From NCBI GenBank assembly GCA_009926625.1, contig RFON01000001.1, positions 62,001 through 126,000 on the forward strand: DNA of 64,000 nt. Reading direction: 5' to 3'. Of the stretch, positions 1 through 8,262 are shown piece after piece. Every line of letters starts with the position of its first letter. Positions within the stretch are counted from its first letter, which is position 1. The translations under genes were made by a program, and so were the position numbers. Origin of the DNA: Planctomycetota bacterium. Its GTDB lineage: Bacteria > Planctomycetota > Phycisphaerae > Phycisphaerales > SM1A02. The notes beneath the pieces are model-generated. The model did not search any database. It was not told where the DNA came from and saw only the letters and a list, made by a program, of their open reading frames with translations.

Positions 1-564
1 CACAGGCGGACAGAGTTGATACGCGGCGCTGACGCAGGGCGCATCCCAACTGACCGAGCAACAAGTTGGCAGCAGTTCGCAGATCGTGCTGCAGCACGAG
101 GGGATGTTGCAGCCTGGCGTGCTGTGAGCGGCAAAGCAGTCGCCAAGCCCGCCCGATCCACAGTCAACTGGTGGGGGAGGACTGCATACGGAGGAGGCAA
201 TCACGGCACACTGACCATCCCAAGTCGTGGTGCAGCAGAACGAATCGACTTGGCAGACGGAAGCGCAGCAGATCGGATCTTGGCATCCTGGTGGAGCATG
301 CGCGGTGAAGCAGTTTCCGGTCGCGCCGTCTGGACAGGTCTGCGCAAACGCTGCTGTGGCGAACGAGGCCGCCAAGGCACACCCCAGAACACGCGGGGAG
401 ACCGATCGAACGGACCGAGCAAAGCGTGCAACACGCTGGACGAACTGATTGCGTATCACGCGGCTCATGGCAAACCTTTCGGCGAAGCATGCACTTTAGC
501 CGCAGTCAATGCAATCTCAAGGCGGGAGATTCGCACGCGCAAACAAAAACCCCCTCGGCCGTAG
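1..564 (+). CDS. Doubtful reading frame, 5' end outside the window
   Basis: The frame is open from the first base to a TAG at 562-564; the first start-like codon inside the window is TTG at 16. The C-terminal part (NTLDELIAYHAAHGKPFGEA) looks protein-like. Codon use is weaker than in neighbouring genes, third positions are not strongly GC, and I recognise no domain. The stop lies inside the hairpin of the terminator serving the opposite-strand gene, which would be unusual for a real gene. It may be the tail of a gene to the left, a degenerate gene, or a chance open frame. No other frame in 1-549 looks better, so this stretch is otherwise without a supported gene. Confidence 0.22.
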   Translation, partial: HRRTELIRGADAGRIPTDRATSWQQFADRAAARGDVAAWRAVSGKAVAKPARSTVNWWGRTAYGGGNHGTLTIPSRGAAERIDLADGSAADRILASWWSMRGEAVSGRAVWTGLRKRCCGERGRQGTPQNTRGDRSNGPSKACNTLDELIAYHAAHGKPFGEACTLAAVNAISRREIRTRKQKPPRP

Positions 565-576
565 GCGCCGAGGGGG
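550..576 (-). terminator. Rho-independent terminator
   Basis: A perfect 10-bp GC-rich stem (CCCCCTCGGC at 550-559 with GCCGAGGGGG at 567-576) encloses a 7-base loop. Read on the minus strand it is followed by a T-rich tract, the complement of AAACAAAAA at 541-549. It therefore ends transcription of the secreted-protein gene whose stop codon is at 624. On the plus strand there is no T tract, so it is unlikely to work in that direction. Confidence 0.9.
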
Positions 577-623
577 TGTGATTTCGAATCGCAGATGAAC
601 TCAGACGATCTGGATGCCAGAAC

Positions 624-3302
624 TCAGGGGCATGCGCCCCATGAGCCGAGCATGATCGTCAGGTCGGTACCACCAGTGGTTCCGTCGCCGTCGAGGTCAG
701 CGCCACCCGTGCCCCACGAACTGAGCAGGGCGGTCAGGTCTGTTCCACCGACGACGCCATCGTTGTCGATGTCAGCTGGGCAGTTGGAACCGCACTGCTG
801 ACCATTGGCAACGGACACATTGAGCGTGCCTGTACCGAGCGCGGTTGTGGCGGAGTATCCGCCGACCGCCACGATGTAGTCCACTCCGCAGGCAAGTTCG
901 GCCTCCATGATGGAGGTGAAACCAGCACAGCCAGTCCCGTCGTCATTGCACGCAACCACGGTGCTCAGATCGCACGATGTCTGGATCGACAGCCGTGTGT
1001 CATGATTTGCCGTGTTGCATGTCGAGAACGTGTAGAGACCGCTCTGCTCAGGCGAGAAGACAAAGAACACGCAATTGAAGTTGGTGTCCGTGCCGAACTG
1101 GCCCATGTCGCAGAGACCCGCGTAGTCGAGGTCGACCGTGGCTCCCGTGCGGGAGAACGCATTGTCGCCAGCAACCAGGGTGAGCGGATCGCCGCAGGTG
1201 AGTCCCTGCCCGCCGCCACCACCGCCGCCGCCCTCATTCGTGATGATGAAGGTGCCGCTGCCGAACCCAGCCGCTCCGTACGCACCGATACGAATCTTGT
1301 AGGTGGTCCCGGAGGTAGCCGCGAAGCTCACCTCGGAAACCAAACCGCAGGAGTCGTCGTTGCAGGCAACGGGAACGCCAAAGTTGCAGTCCGCATAGAT
1401 GTCCAGGCGGGTGTCGAATGTCGCGCCTCCGCACAGCGAGACCTTGAAGGTCGATGTTGCAGGGGCCGCGAAATCGAACCAAACATCGTTGTAGAAGGCG
1501 CCTCCAAATGCACCGCAGGACGCATCGGTCGGATTTGGTCCGTCCGTCGTTGAGCCCGTGGTGCTGAAATCGTTGGAGCCAAGGACTGCCGCGATTGCGT
1601 CGCTGCAGTTGTCGTTCTCAGGACCAACTGGAGCACCCTGAGAAATCTCGAGCACTGAAGCGCCCGTGTCGCCACCCCAACCACCCACACGGATGATGTA
1701 GGTGCCAACGCTCAGGAATGTGCTCAACTGCGACGAGAAGTTCGGACAGCCTGGGCCATCGTCATTGCACGCCAGCAGCGAGCCGCCAGCATCGGGACAG
1801 CCGTCCCAGACTTCGATTCCCGTGTCCATGGTGCCTGCCGTGCAGGTTTCGAAGGTGTAGCCATCCTCCGCGGTGACCGTGAACGAATAGAACACATCCT
1901 TCGTGAACGCCGTGCCTTGGAAACCACATGTTGGCTCGCCAAACTGCGTGCTCGCCGTGGTGTTATCGAAGGCATTGCTGCCGATCGTTGCCACCACTGG
2001 AGCGTCGCACGTGTCGCCCGCGGGCGGAGTGAAATCGCACGAAGTGGATGCAACAGTGATTGTGTACTCGTTGCCGAGCGCGAATCCGCATGGGAACTCG
2101 GCAAACTGGCTTGGGAGGCACACCACGTAATAGTCGCCAGGCCCGAGGCACGCGGTCAGCGTGCTTGGGCAGTTACCCGTGCTGACGGAGCCCACGATGG
2201 TGCAGCCTGGATTCTCGACGATCGCGCAGAACGACGGGAGGTTGCTGAAGAGACTCAGCGTCAACTCCGTACCGCTTGCGACAGAGAATGTGTACCAGTC
2301 CGTGTCGCGCAGCGAGGTGCTCGCCCAGAAAGTGCCGGAGACGGAGCCGTTGAGCGAATTCAGTGGCTCGTTCGCGCCGCCACCGTTGCAACCGCCGTTG
2401 CTGTCGTCACCGCAGGCTTCTTGCTCGACTTGTGAACCCGCAGGGATGTCGCAGCTGCCGCCGCCGCACGCCTCGCACAAAGTCGCAGCCTGGTTGGCGC
2501 AAATCTGATCCCACTCAGTCGCGCAGCAGTACGGGTCTGCGGCGCACACGGTCTCACAGCAGGTCTGGTCGGCGCAGCCAGTCGTACCTGGATTTGCCAC
2601 GCAGCAGTCGCCGCCTGAGCCGCATCCGCCACCACCGCCGCCACCGGCGCAGGCTGGGCAGAGGGTCGCGGCTGCGTCGGCGCAGAACTGATCCCACTCT
2701 GTCGCGCAGCAGTACGGATCAACCGCACACACCGTATCGCAGCAGGTCTGATCAGAACAGCATGTGGTGCCGGGGTTGGCGACGCAGCAGTCTCCGCCGC
2801 CGCCGCCGCCACCGCCACCGCCACCCTGGGTCAGGGCCATCGTTCCAGGTCCGCCAACCGTCGTCGCGCTGTACACGCCGACGGCGATGTAGTACGCAGT
2901 GCCTTGGGATGCCGAGAATGTCAATTTGCTCGAAAAGTTCGCACAGCCCGCTCCATCGTCGTTGCACGCGATCACTGTGTCCGCGGTGCAGCCCGTCTGG
3001 ACCGACAGTCGTGTGTCGATTCCTCCAGCCGTATTGCAGGTTGAGAGCGTGAAAACATCAGTTGCGGTTGCAGTCCAAACAAACCAAACCGCGTTGAAGT
3101 TGGTATCCGTGCCGAACTGGCCCATGTCGCACAACCCCGCGTAGTCGACGTCCACGGTGGCTCCGGCATTGTTGTAGGCATTGTCGCCGACGATTGCAGC
3201 AACGGCTTGCGCGCACGAAGCGCCACCTTGGGCACTTGCGATTGCAGCGGTACATGTCGCCAGCGATCCAGCTACCACCCACAAAGTTCGATTGTTCAAC
3301 AT
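624..3302 (-). CDS. Secreted multidomain protein with PPC-like domains, Cys-rich modules and C-terminal dockerin-like repeats
   Basis: 892 residues. The ATG at 3302 follows GGAGAAAG (3307-3314) by 4 bases. Residues 1-24 form a signal peptide. About five beta-rich domains of the bacterial pre-peptidase C-terminal type follow, with recurring F-T-L-S-T-C, D-T-R-L and ACNDDG motifs. After the first comes an 11-Gly linker and two Cys-rich modules (about residues 171-217 and 230-277, with CC, DPYCCATEWDQ and ATLC motifs). The last about 50 residues hold two dockerin-like calcium loops (DIDNDGVVGGTDLT and DLDGDGTTGGTDLT). No catalytic domain is visible, so a structural, adhesive or matrix role outside the cell is inferred. 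The first and last PPC-like domains are nearly identical over a 20-residue core. It is monocistronic, with its own terminator. Confidence 0.85.
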   Translation of the reverse strand: MLNNRTLWVVAGSLATCTAAIASAQGGASCAQAVAAIVGDNAYNNAGATVDVDYAGLCDMGQFGTDTNFNAVWFVWTATATDVFTLSTCNTAGGIDTRLSVQTGCTADTVIACNDDGAGCANFSSKLTFSASQGTAYYIAVGVYSATTVGGPGTMALTQGGGGGGGGGGGDCCVANPGTTCCSDQTCCDTVCAVDPYCCATEWDQFCADAAATLCPACAGGGGGGGCGSGGDCCVANPGTTGCADQTCCETVCAADPYCCATEWDQICANQAATLCEACGGGSCDIPAGSQVEQEACGDDSNGGCNGGGANEPLNSLNGSVSGTFWASTSLRDTDWYTFSVASGTELTLSLFSNLPSFCAIVENPGCTIVGSVSTGNCPSTLTACLGPGDYYVVCLPSQFAEFPCGFALGNEYTITVASTSCDFTPPAGDTCDAPVVATIGSNAFDNTTASTQFGEPTCGFQGTAFTKDVFYSFTVTAEDGYTFETCTAGTMDTGIEVWDGCPDAGGSLLACNDDGPGCPNFSSQLSTFLSVGTYIIRVGGWGGDTGASVLEISQGAPVGPENDNCSDAIAAVLGSNDFSTTGSTTDGPNPTDASCGAFGGAFYNDVWFDFAAPATSTFKVSLCGGATFDTRLDIYADCNFGVPVACNDDSCGLVSEVSFAATSGTTYKIRIGAYGAAGFGSGTFIITNEGGGGGGGGQGLTCGDPLTLVAGDNAFSRTGATVDLDYAGLCDMGQFGTDTNFNCVFFVFSPEQSGLYTFSTCNTANHDTRLSIQTSCDLSTVVACNDDGTGCAGFTSIMEAELACGVDYIVAVGGYSATTALGTGTLNVSVANGQQCGSNCPADIDNDGVVGGTDLTALLSSWGTGGADLDGDGTTGGTDLTIMLGSWGACP

Positions 3303-3612
3303 TGATCTTTCTCCAGTGATTAGGAAGTTCTCAAGAACCCACTTTGAAACGGCCGTTTGGGAATTCGATCGACTGCTTCAGCATCATGCATTCGACACGC
3401 CGACGAACAACCCGCAGTAGGGGCACACGCCCCCAAACTGACAATAACCTAACGAGGAAACAGGGCTGGGCAAGTCAGGCAAACGATTTCTGAGCAAATC
3501 CGTGAACCGACCTAGCTGCGGGACTGGGTCTCGGCGGAGCCCCCTTAGCCCCCAAAGCCCCGCTTTGTGGTGCGAAGCCGATGCATACTCAGATGCCTAC
3601 TCAGATGCGTCC
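3303..3612. other. Intergenic region with 12-bp repeats
   Basis: This 310-base gap separates the stop of the CvpA-like gene (3613) from the start of the secreted-protein gene (3302); both read leftward. It must hold the latter's promoter, but I cannot pick -35/-10 boxes with confidence. Near its right end are three imperfect 12-bp tandem copies (ATGCATACTCAG, ATGCCTACTCAG, ATGCGTCCTCAA) at 3581-3616. A weak 5-bp hairpin AAAGC-CCC-GCTTT sits at 3554-3566. No convincing coding frame is present. Confidence 0.5.
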
Positions 3613-5262
3613 TCAATAGTCCGCTCGCGCCTCTCCCGCCTTGAGGCTGCACCGAGCAACTGGGATCTTTCCCACCCGCAAACCACGGATTTCAGAGCCA
3701 ACCGGCACGATAAAGATGAGGCGAAGGGTGTTCTCGCCAGATGTGGGTTGCGGCGGAAGGGAACCCACATTCGGGATCGGTTTCGAGGGTTCAAAGGTGA
3801 TTTCCACATCCTGCTGGCGTTCCCAAACGAATCCAACGGGCCGATAGCCCTTCCCCTTGGAATCAACCAGTTCGAGGGGCGAACCATCCGCCGCATCCTT
3901 CACCTTGGGATTGCGGTCACCCCAGATGTCCATGCCGTCTGGCCTTCGCGACACATCAACCATCACGATCGTGGTGCCTGGCTGACACAGGAATCCTTTG
4001 ACCACAAGCGACCGCGAGATCGCGACTGCAGCACCCTTGGGAAAGGTGCTCGTGCCGCCAGAGATGAAGTTGCCGTTATCAGTGGTCTTGTACTGCAGCG
4101 ACTTCACATCATTGGTGCTGAGTGAGACGGGTCGGAGAGTGTTGATGACCGCGACGAGGTCCTGCGCATCAAACACGAATCCACCGCCCTCCTTGACCGC
4201 ATCGATCGCGTGGGTCGCCACATCAGTTTGGCTTCCAGTGAGGCGTGCGACGCCGCCAGCTTCATTCACAACAGGCAGCGTGAAACGAAGCCCCTTCAGG
4301 AAGAAGTTCATCTCTCGAGGCACTGCACCCGCGGGAGGATCGAACAGCAGCACAAAGGTCCCCGACTGTTGAGCGGGGGGTGTCGTGGCGTAGTTTCCCG
4401 GATCCTCGAACGAGTAGGTGCGGGTCGAGCCGTCCTCAAGCGGCTGATTGAACCGACTCGGGTGCATCACCTTCGGGCGGGAGGACATGTCGGCCAATCG
4501 GGCTTGCGCCGACGAAAGAATGAACTGCCCCTGATCAAACGCCTTGGTGTCGACGGTGAACTTCACCGCGTAGGCCCCAGCGCCGTTTGGTCCACCAGAA
4601 GGATCGAACACCAACTCGAGCCCCGTTACCGAGTCGGGCGGGATGGTCGTTCGCGCATCGCCCTTCTTGTAAGTGTCCTTATGAAGACTGAGAGCCATGG
4701 AAGCGAGGTCGGGCTGGCTCGAGGCAAACGACCCCTTTCCCATGGGGGCGAGTCCGCCGCGTGAGACGGTTGCGAAGAACGATTCGGTGAGTTTCGGTGC
4801 GTCCACCCACAGTCGATTCTGGGGTGCTGGCTGTCCGCTCTTCTTTGCATCGCGTGCGTAACCGGTGAATTCCAGAAGGTCGGTGGGACCCTGGATGAAG
4901 CCGCAGGCAATCACGACGATCCCAACGGTGAGGACGCCCGAAACGATGCCAGCCGCCGCGCCAATTGCCATGCTGGCATACTTCTGCAGCGGGATGTCGA
5001 AGGGAACGAGCTTGTCGCTTGCGATGCGAAGCACCAGGAGAAGCACGGCAAAGACCAGTCCGAGCGTCCACCCCCAGGCATAGTTGTCGAATGGGCCGCC
5101 ACCGAGCAGGAAGTTCACGACAATTGGTTCCCACACTGCGAATGCGAGCGCGCCAGCAACAATCACGCAGAGGCAGTGCAGCACCGCGCTCAATGCTCCT
5201 TGGCTGATCCACCAATAGGCGATGAAGCCGATTGCGCCAAGGACAAGCACATTGAGGATCAC
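3613..5262 (-). CDS. CvpA-like membrane protein with large C-terminal domain
   Basis: 549 residues from a GTG at 5262, whose GTGA overlaps the stop of the upstream PilB/GspE-like gene, so the two are translationally coupled. The first about 130 residues contain four hydrophobic segments with the layout of the CvpA family (colicin V production protein-like): a short N-terminal helix, a glycine-rich loop (LLGGGPFDNYAWGW) and a long GAAAGIVSGVLTVGIVVIAC helix. The remaining about 400 residues are soluble, beta-rich and unrecognised, with no signal or catalytic motif. Typical CvpA proteins are about 160-200 residues, so this is an extended version. Its place behind pilT and a PilB-like gene suggests a role linked to that envelope machinery, but this is inference from context only. 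Confidence 0.6.
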   Translation of the reverse strand: MILNVLVLGAIGFIAYWWISQGALSAVLHCLCVIVAGALAFAVWEPIVVNFLLGGGPFDNYAWGWTLGLVFAVLLLVLRIASDKLVPFDIPLQKYASMAIGAAAGIVSGVLTVGIVVIACGFIQGPTDLLEFTGYARDAKKSGQPAPQNRLWVDAPKLTESFFATVSRGGLAPMGKGSFASSQPDLASMALSLHKDTYKKGDARTTIPPDSVTGLELVFDPSGGPNGAGAYAVKFTVDTKAFDQGQFILSSAQARLADMSSRPKVMHPSRFNQPLEDGSTRTYSFEDPGNYATTPPAQQSGTFVLLFDPPAGAVPREMNFFLKGLRFTLPVVNEAGGVARLTGSQTDVATHAIDAVKEGGGFVFDAQDLVAVINTLRPVSLSTNDVKSLQYKTTDNGNFISGGTSTFPKGAAVAISRSLVVKGFLCQPGTTIVMVDVSRRPDGMDIWGDRNPKVKDAADGSPLELVDSKGKGYRPVGFVWERQQDVEITFEPSKPIPNVGSLPPQPTSGENTLRLIFIVPVGSEIRGLRVGKIPVARCSLKAGEARADY

Positions 5263-6968
5263 GACTTCTCTCCCTTCTGGGCAGTGGTTCGCGCGGGTTG
5301 GGGCTTCCCTGCCACGGGTGCCGATGGAGCACTCGGCTTTGCAGGTGTGACCCGCGGGGCGAACGCGCGGGCAACCTCATCGAGGCTCGTTTCGCCCGTT
5401 CGAACCTTGTAGAGCGCTGCTTCCTGCGCACTGGGAGCGCGGTGCGCTCGGCGCATCTGCTGGTACGCGTTCACGACATCACCCGCGGTGAGCAACTCGA
5501 CCGCTCGTTCATCGGGGCGGACGACTTCGTAAGCACCGCTGACCCCGACAAAGCCGCTGCCTTGGCATTCTGGGCAAGGGACGACTTGATTCTTCACCTG
5601 AACCTGTCCGCCCATCTTGTACAGCGTGAGGACCTTTCCCGCCGGGGCTCCCAGACGCTTGGCTTGATCTGCAGTCGCCTCGAATGGCTGTCGGCACTTC
5701 TTGCAAAGGAGGCGAACGCCCCGCCCAGCAATCACTGCTCGAAGTGCCTTTGCTGCCGCGGCATTGTCATTGGCGCCCTTGAGGTAGTGCGCGACTGCAG
5801 CGGCGCCGCTCTCGGCTGGGATGAGCGCATAGAAAATCGTGTTCGCGCTGTTTGGGTTCACAAGCACAGGTGCAAGACCTTGCTCGGCAAGGTCCGAGAC
5901 GAGCAAGACATTCGGCCCGCGCCGAACGACCGACTGCACGGTGGTTGCGTAGTCCGCTCCATCCGTGCCCATGCTCCATTCGTTGTGGGTGACGCCTTCC
6001 AACTTGCGTTCCACAAACTTTTCGACGGTCTTGATGTCCATCGTGTAGGGATCGTGGCGCTGCACGAGAGCAAGTCCGAGCGTCGTGAGTCCGTTGCTTG
6101 GCGGCACCGCAACAATGACGACGCCTCCCGCAATCTTGTCGGTCGCTTCACGAATGGCTTGCAACTGTGCGGGCAGGAAGCCCATCTCATCGAGCTTCTT
6201 CGTCAACTGCCTTTCGCGGTCATGCTCGATGCGCAGGGTCTGTCCGGCCGTAGAACCCCAGCTCGTGATGCGGAACACTTGGACGCTGTCGCCTGCGCGC
6301 ATGCCGAGTGTGGCGACCTGTCGGCGTCGGCGCTCCTTGGTGTCGAGCCCCGCGGCCTCCTTCAGGTAATCGATGACCTTTTCTGATTCCGCAGACGGGA
6401 TCGTCGAAACCTTGCTGCGCATCGTGTCGACGACTCGAATCACGGTGTGCCCCTGCGGACCCGGCACGAGTTCAACCCTCGAGGCGCGAGCAGGCAGCGA
6501 TGGGACGACGATCTGTTCTGCGGCGAGGTGCACGGGAAGCCGCGGGTCTTCTCGCGACGGCGGCTGCAATTGCTTGCCCTTGCCGTCCTGAAAGACGACC
6601 GTGACTTCGCCGAGCGCCTTCCGCGCTTTCCGAGCCGCGCTTGCCGCTGCCCACTTGCCCGCGAGCAGATCGAAGTGCTCCGACGGGGGCAGGCGTGCGT
6701 CGCGGTACTTCCAGTACCCAAAGAGCGCGCCACAATAGAGCAGCAGCATCAGGGGGAACCCAAGCCAGAACCAAGGAAGCAACAGCACGCACGCGATGCC
6801 AAGGACAAGGACCGTGAGGTTGATCCCAGCCCAGACATCCGGCATGAAGCGTCGCCGACGGGCGTCTTGCTCGACCACGCTCGAGATCACGAGCGAAAAC
6901 GGCACCGCTGCCGCAAACAAGAGCAGCGGCTTGTAGATGGAGATGAGGAAGTGGACAGAGGGTTGCAC
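5259..6968 (-). CDS. PilB/GspE-like protein with degenerate ATPase motifs
   Basis: 569 residues if started at the GTG at 6968, 46 bases after the pilT stop; the frame is open to 7079, so the start is uncertain. Two N-terminal membrane segments (about residues 10-75) are followed by a region colinear with secretion/pilus ATPases of the GspE/PilB family. The Walker A site reads VPPSNGLTTLG instead of GPTGSGKTTTL, so the catalytic Lys is gone. The Asp box reads TVEKFVE instead of TIEDPVE, Walker B is NVLLVSDLAE, and the His box is not recognisable. The zinc-binding pairs typical of GspE/PilB are kept (CKKC and CPECQGSGF, about 60 residues apart). It is probably a membrane-bound structural or regulatory partner rather than an active motor. 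Confidence 0.65.
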   Translation of the reverse strand: MQPSVHFLISIYKPLLLFAAAVPFSLVISSVVEQDARRRRFMPDVWAGINLTVLVLGIACVLLLPWFWLGFPLMLLLYCGALFGYWKYRDARLPPSEHFDLLAGKWAAASAARKARKALGEVTVVFQDGKGKQLQPPSREDPRLPVHLAAEQIVVPSLPARASRVELVPGPQGHTVIRVVDTMRSKVSTIPSAESEKVIDYLKEAAGLDTKERRRRQVATLGMRAGDSVQVFRITSWGSTAGQTLRIEHDRERQLTKKLDEMGFLPAQLQAIREATDKIAGGVVIVAVPPSNGLTTLGLALVQRHDPYTMDIKTVEKFVERKLEGVTHNEWSMGTDGADYATTVQSVVRRGPNVLLVSDLAEQGLAPVLVNPNSANTIFYALIPAESGAAAVAHYLKGANDNAAAAKALRAVIAGRGVRLLCKKCRQPFEATADQAKRLGAPAGKVLTLYKMGGQVQVKNQVVPCPECQGSGFVGVSGAYEVVRPDERAVELLTAGDVVNAYQQMRRAHRAPSAQEAALYKVRTGETSLDEVARAFAPRVTPAKPSAPSAPVAGKPQPARTTAQKGEKS

Positions 6969-7014
6969 GGCGAATCTGTCGTTCGATGCTGGGTCGGGAC
7001 GCTTGAAGCGTCTG

Positions 7015-8154
7015 TCAGGTGATTCCCTTGAGGCGCATCTGGAGTTCTTCCGGTCGGGGCGTGGATTCGATCGCCACACGCTGATGCACCATCTCGCTCT
7101 CGACGAGTTCCACCAGCGCCGATGTGTAGTCGATCATGCCCTCGTCCTTGCCAGCCTTGATGATCTCGAGCAGGTCGCCTTCGCGCGCATCAAGGATGTA
7201 CTTCTGCACGATGGGGGTATTCAACAAGATCTCCAAGGCAGGCACACGCGCGATCTCGGGCTTCAAGGTCGGCAACAGCTTCTGGTAGATGATCGCGCGA
7301 AGGTTGTACGCGAGCAGTTTGCGGATCTGGTCTCGTTCGCTTTCCGGGAAGAGGTCGTAGATGCGCCCAAAGGTCTGCCATGCGCTCGACGCATGGATCG
7401 TTCCAAAGACAAGGTGCCCAGTTTCCGCAGCGCGCACGGCCGCCTCGAAGGTTTCGTAGTCGCGCATCTCGCCCACGAGGCAGATATCGGGGTTCTCCCG
7501 CACGAGCGCACGCAGGGCATCGTCGAAGTTGGTGCAGTCGATGCCGATCTCGCGCTGGTTGATCGTGGCTTTCACATCCGTGAAGATGTATTCAATCGGA
7601 TCTTCGATGGTGACGATGTGCACCTTCTTGCGTTCGTTCACGTACTGCAGCATCGCGGCGATCGAAGTGCTCTTGCCCGATCCGGTTACGCCGGAAAAGA
7701 GGATGAGCCCTTGCGCAGCCATCGAGATTTCACCGAGGCTCGTTCGCAGCCCAAGTTCCTCGAAGGTCTTGATGCGGCTGGTGATGAGTCGCGCGGCAAC
7801 GGCTGGTCGACCGCGCGCCATGAAGAGGTTCACGCGGAATCGTCGCCCTTGGTCGAAGTCGAACGCAAAGTCCATCGACCCGTGACGGCGGAAGTGGTCA
7901 AGCTGATTCGGATCGAGGATGTCCTTGGCGACCTGGAACATCAGGTCCTCGGTGACGGGCGGGGAGGTCAGGTCCTTCAGCGCGCCGCGGAATCGGATGC
8001 GCGGCGGCAGCCCCGCTTTGACGATGAGATCGCTGCCCTCCACCTTGATGATCGCGGCAAGCCAGGAATTCCACGCCTTGCGCCCCTCGCCCGCTTGGGT
8101 TCCGCGGGTATCGGTCGGGACAGGGGTGATGAGTTCTTTTCGCGAAACGCTCAC
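7015..8154 (-). CDS. pilT: PilT-family pilus retraction ATPase
   Basis: 379 residues from the proposed GTG at 8154, preceded by GGAA about 10 bases upstream. The frame is open to 8388, but a start further up would run into the divergent guaB. All motifs of an active hexameric motor are present: Walker A GVTGSGKSTS, Asp box TIEDPIEYIF, Walker B DICLVGEMRDYETFEAA, and His box GTIHASSA. A PAS-like N-terminal domain with the RFRVNLF motif precedes them. PilT depolymerises type IV pili from the cytoplasmic face of the inner membrane. Neither a pilin nor PilC/PilQ is in the window. It heads an operon with the degenerate PilB-like protein and the CvpA-like protein. Confidence 0.88.
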   Translation of the reverse strand: MSVSRKELITPVPTDTRGTQAGEGRKAWNSWLAAIIKVEGSDLIVKAGLPPRIRFRGALKDLTSPPVTEDLMFQVAKDILDPNQLDHFRRHGSMDFAFDFDQGRRFRVNLFMARGRPAVAARLITSRIKTFEELGLRTSLGEISMAAQGLILFSGVTGSGKSTSIAAMLQYVNERKKVHIVTIEDPIEYIFTDVKATINQREIGIDCTNFDDALRALVRENPDICLVGEMRDYETFEAAVRAAETGHLVFGTIHASSAWQTFGRIYDLFPESERDQIRKLLAYNLRAIIYQKLLPTLKPEIARVPALEILLNTPIVQKYILDAREGDLLEIIKAGKDEGMIDYTSALVELVESEMVHQRVAIESTPRPEELQMRLKGIT

Positions 8155-8262
8155 AGTTGGATGCTTCCAAGGAGGGGAAGGGAACAGCGTAGCAGGATTG
8201 CCGCCTATGGCATCCACTGATTCACCCTTGACGCGCGTCGTCGAGTCGGGGATCATCCCCCA

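Noticed and set aside
3554-3566. AAAGC-CCC-GCTTT hairpin as terminator of the CvpA-like gene
   Set aside because: Only five pairs, about 50 bases past the stop and without a T tract; listed only as a weak element.
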